Shown here: positions 34,893 through 37,139 of the stretch, one piece after another | How positions within the stretch are numbered: the first letter of the stretch is position 1 | Layout: the number at the start of each line of letters is the position of its first letter | Assembly: GCA_018241335.1 (NCBI GenBank) | Contig: JAFEEA010000016.1 | Span: 1 to 37,139, forward strand | Direction of reading: 5' to 3' | Origin: Pseudomonadota bacterium | Lineage (GTDB): Bacteria; Pseudomonadota; Alphaproteobacteria; Caulobacterales; Caulobacteraceae | DNA: 37,139 nucleotides | Position numbers and translations under genes: made by a program | Notes under the pieces: generated by a model | The model's database searches: none | Told to the model about the DNA's origin: nothing | What the model saw: only the letters and a program-made list of their open reading frames with translations

Positions 34893-35885
34893 TCAGCCGA
34901 CGTGTCCAGCCGCCCGGCGCAGGCGGTCGTTGATCGCCTCGCCCAGGCCCGCCTCGGGGATCGGCGCCACCGCGATGGCCGTGGGGTTCAGGGCGTCGGC
35001 GGCGCGCAGCATGGCGAAGAGGTTGGCGGCCGCCTCACGCAGGTCCCCGGCCGGGCTGAGGTTCAGCACCAGCGGCCCCGCCGACGCCGGCCCGAAGGCC
35101 AGGAAGGCCTCGCCCGTCCTCGGCCCCGCCGCCTCCAGCCGCACCGGCGCGGCGGGGGCGTAGTGGCGCGTCAGCCGCCCGGGCGAGCGCCGGGCGTCCG
35201 CCTCGGCCTCGGCCAGGGGGCCGATCAGGGCCTCGATCTCGCCGCGCGTCACCGCGCCCGGCCGCAGCAGCCGGGCCGGTCCGTCCAGCAGCGAGACTAC
35301 CGTCGACTCCAGTCCCACCGCGCACGGGCCGCCGTCCAGCGCCGCGGCGGCCGCGAAGCCGGTCTCCGCCACGGCGTCGGCGCAGGTGGTGGGGCTCGGC
35401 CGGCCCGACCGGTTGGCGGACGGCGCGGCCACCGCCCCACCGAAAGCCGCCAGCACCGCATGGGCGATCGGATGGGCCGGCGCGCGCACGGCCACGGTGT
35501 CGAGCCCCGCCCGCGCCAGGTCGCTGACCGCCCCGGCGTCGCGAACCGGCAGCACCAGGGTCAGGGGCCCCGGCCAGAACGCCGCCATCAGCCGGCGCGC
35601 GCGCTCGTCGAGCACGGCGATCCGCGCCGCGGCCGCCGCGTCGGCCACGTGGGCGATCAGGGGGTTGAAGCTCGGCCGGCCCTTGGCCTCGTAGAGCCGC
35701 GCCACGGCGGCGGGATTGGCGGCGTCAGCGGCCAGGCCGTAGACCGTCTCGGTGGGCAGGATGACAAGGTCGCCGGCCCTCAGCGCGGCGACGGCGGCAT
35801 CGATGCTGGCCCCTAGGGCGCCTGGCGCGCGGTCAGGTCGATGGTGACGTTGACCGCCGCCGGTATCGCCTCCGTCGCCTTCCAT
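34893..35885 (-). CDS. L-threonylcarbamoyladenylate synthase (Sua5/TsaC)
   Basis: A 330-residue enzyme that makes threonylcarbamoyl-AMP for the t6A37 modification of ANN-decoding tRNAs. The YrdC domain spans about 28-210: ILPTETVYGLAADA, then the conserved KGRPSFNPLIAH, FWPGPLTLVL and APSANRSGRPSPTT. A C-terminal Sua5 domain (about 240-330) shows it is the longer Sua5 type. The only ATG/GTG/TTG before the domain is the ATG at 35885, so the gene overlaps the 3' end of the yceI gene by 73 nt. An ACAGGGCG site precedes it. A non-standard start closer to the domain cannot be excluded. Confidence 0.9.
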   Translation of the reverse strand: MEGDGGDTGGGQRHHRPDRAPGALGASIDAAVAALRAGDLVILPTETVYGLAADAANPAAVARLYEAKGRPSFNPLIAHVADAAAAARIAVLDERARRLMAAFWPGPLTLVLPVRDAGAVSDLARAGLDTVAVRAPAHPIAHAVLAAFGGAVAAPSANRSGRPSPTTCADAVAETGFAAAAALDGGPCAVGLESTVVSLLDGPARLLRPGAVTRGEIEALIGPLAEAEADARRSPGRLTRHYAPAAPVRLEAAGPRTGEAFLAFGPASAGPLVLNLSPAGDLREAAANLFAMLRAADALNPTAIAVAPIPEAGLGEAINDRLRRAAGHVG

Positions 35886-36379
35886 TCGCCCTGTCCCACG
35901 CCGAACGCCAGGCGGTTGACGGCGAGGCTCGCCGTCATGTGCGCCTGCTTGCCGGTGATGGCGAGGCTGAAGGGCAGAGTCAAAGGCTTCGCCACGCCGC
36001 GCAGGGTCAGGGTCCCGTCCGCCGCATAGCGCCCGCCGCCCAGGGCGCGGAACCGCGTGGCCGTGAAGGTGGCGCGCGGGAACTTCGCCACGGCGAAGAA
36101 GCTGTCGCTCGGCAAGGCCTGGTCGCGGTCCTTGTCGCCGGTCGCCGCCGAGGCCGCATCGATGGTCGCGGTGACGCTGGAGCCCGCGAGGTTCCTGGGA
36201 TCGAAGCGGATCGTCGCGTCCCAGCGCCGGAAGGCGCCCGAGAACGGCGCGCCCCCGAAGCTCGAGGCGAATCCCAGCTTCGAGGCGCTCTTGTCGACGC
36301 TCCAGGCGGGCGCCGGAGCGGCAAACGCCAGCACGGGCGCGGCGACCAGGGCGGCGGCGATCAGGATCAGGGTCTTCAT
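35813..36379 (-). CDS. YceI family periplasmic protein
   Basis: A 188-residue protein with a signal peptide (about 1-20, ending LAFA-APA) and a YceI lipocalin-like beta barrel. Typical stretches are WSVDKSASKLGFASSFGGAPFSG at the front, DSFFAVAKFPRATFTATRF in the middle and LAVNRLAFGVGQGEW with the end VNVTIDLTA. YceI proteins bind isoprenoid lipids or quinone-like molecules and often travel with cytochrome b561. Its start overlaps the cytochrome b561 stop by 4 nt (ATGA), and its end overlaps the Sua5 start by 73 nt. Confidence 0.92.
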   Translation of the reverse strand: MKTLILIAAALVAAPVLAFAAPAPAWSVDKSASKLGFASSFGGAPFSGAFRRWDATIRFDPRNLAGSSVTATIDAASAATGDKDRDQALPSDSFFAVAKFPRATFTATRFRALGGGRYAADGTLTLRGVAKPLTLPFSLAITGKQAHMTASLAVNRLAFGVGQGEWKATEAIPAAVNVTIDLTARQAP

Positions 36380-36966
36380 GCGCGCCTCAGGAACGGGATC
36401 ATCCGCGAGACGATAACGTCGCGCCGCACGAACTGATGCATCAGCGCCGCCCCCACGTGCAGCACGATGAGGACATAGGTCAGCTTTCCGAGCAGCTCGT
36501 GGCTCTCCGTCAGCGCCTTGTGGGCGCTCTTCATCTGATCGTGCGGCAGGCTGGTCAGCGGCCCGATCGCCGGCCAGGGCACGACGTCGAACAGCTTGAT
36601 CGGGAAGACATGGATCAGGGGGCTGGCCGAGACCATGGCCCAGCCGGTCAGCGGCAGACCCAGCATGACGACATAGAAGAGCCCATGCACCGCACCCGCC
36701 AGCAGCCGCTCCCAGGGCGCGGTCCCGGCCGGCAGGGGCGGCGCCGGCGAGACAAGCCGCCAGGCCAGGCGCAGCACGCTGAGCAGCAGCACGGTGATGC
36801 CGATCGACTTGTGCAGCTGGGTCGGGGCGACCCGCGCCAGGCCCGTCAGGTCGTCGAAGTACCAGGCCAGGCCGATGTTGGTCAGGATCAGGGCCGCGAT
36901 CAGCCAATGCAGGGCGATCGCCACGGCGGAATAGCGGTCGCGCCCCGGCGCGGTCGTCTGCGTCAT
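36376..36966 (-). CDS. Cytochrome b561 family membrane protein
   Basis: A 196-residue four-helix diheme b-type cytochrome (helices about 14-35, 50-72, 92-113 and 160-180). Histidines that can bind heme are in ALHWLIA (H20), QLHKSIG (H52), AVHGLFYVV and VLHVGAALMHQF. It should pass electrons between quinol and a periplasmic partner. It sits between two YceI genes, with 4-nt overlaps at each end, a common arrangement for YceI-b561 operons. The ATG at 36966 overlaps the stop of the upstream YceI gene. Confidence 0.92.
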   Translation of the reverse strand: MTQTTAPGRDRYSAVAIALHWLIAALILTNIGLAWYFDDLTGLARVAPTQLHKSIGITVLLLSVLRLAWRLVSPAPPLPAGTAPWERLLAGAVHGLFYVVMLGLPLTGWAMVSASPLIHVFPIKLFDVVPWPAIGPLTSLPHDQMKSAHKALTESHELLGKLTYVLIVLHVGAALMHQFVRRDVIVSRMIPFLRRA

Positions 36967-37139
36967 TTGCGGTCGAACTCCGCCTCGATGGTCAGGCTGA
37001 CGTCGTCGCCGACGATGCCGTTGTTGAGAAAGTCGGAGCCGAAGTCCGAGCGCTTGATGGTGGTGGTGGCCGTGAAGCCGGCGGCGACCTTGAACGGCGG
37101 CAACGGGCTGCGGCCGGTCCCCACGAAGGTGACGTTGAA
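36963..37139 (-). CDS. YceI family protein, C-terminal fragment
   Basis: The last 58 codons and stop of a gene that begins beyond the window. The fragment includes GFTATTTIKRSDFGSD and then NGIVGDDVSLTIEAEF, which matches the conserved C-terminal part of YceI proteins and differs from the second YceI copy at 35813-36379. It is the first gene visible of the YceI-cytochrome b561-YceI operon and overlaps the b561 start by 4 nt. The N-terminus and signal peptide cannot be seen. Confidence 0.85.
   Translation of the reverse strand, partial: FNVTFVGTGRSPLPPFKVAAGFTATTTIKRSDFGSDFLNNGIVGDDVSLTIEAEFDRK

Overview
The window is very GC-rich, densely coded DNA from an alphaproteobacterium. A Tad pilus cluster of Caulobacter cpa type, a poly-3-hydroxybutyrate (PHB) gene set with PhaR, a MetX/MetW pair and several genes that look closely Caulobacter-like point to Caulobacteraceae; Phenylobacterium or Caulobacter is my best guess (inference, no search was run). 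I see no rRNA, tRNA, CRISPR array, insertion sequence or prophage.

Layout. 1-1662: the end of lemA followed by two TPM-domain genes. 1694-3360: a structured leader, folE, and a Rieske-type oxygenase gene 7 bp behind it. 3380-10392, minus strand: a Tad pilus operon in the order cpaB-cpaC-cpaE-cpaF-tadB-tadC, with no cpaD between cpaC and cpaE and no pilA or cpaA upstream in the window. 10393-10783: an AT-richer control region ending in a possible attenuator ahead of an acyl-CoA synthetase gene. 12361-12487: a palindromic repeat element. 12506-16829: an alpha/beta hydrolase, a secreted two-domain protein (caspase/C13-like part plus CAP domain), glyoxalase II and a divergent methyltransferase. 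16841-19261: a lone P-II gene, then metX-metW on the minus strand. 19362-23554, plus strand: sixA, a DUF952 gene, pyrD, a TVP38-type membrane protein and an orphan histidine kinase. 23594-27231: a secreted protein of unknown function, phaB, phaA and the divergent regulator phaR. 27236-29783: NfeD, an SPFH/QmcA-like protein and a nitronate monooxygenase-like enzyme. 29876-30052: a second palindromic element. 30072-33441: an SDR, an unrecognised two-gene pair with atypical codon use, 3-hydroxybutyrate dehydrogenase and a small lipoprotein. 33438-37139, minus strand: YceI (partial)-cytochrome b561-YceI-Sua5/TsaC-FAD oxidoreductase.

The clearest functional theme is PHB metabolism: phaA and phaB make 3-hydroxybutyryl-CoA, bdhA oxidises 3-hydroxybutyrate released by polymer breakdown, and PhaR regulates. 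The phaA/phaR intergenic region and the bdhA leader share a TGC-rich 12-mer that I propose as a PhaR operator.

Most ordinary genes are confident. The less certain and more interesting items are the folE leader, the Tad cluster without cpaD and its lysine-less CpaE P-loop, the caspase-like/CAP protein, the two palindromic elements, the shared TGC motif, and the unknown pair at 31027-31951.
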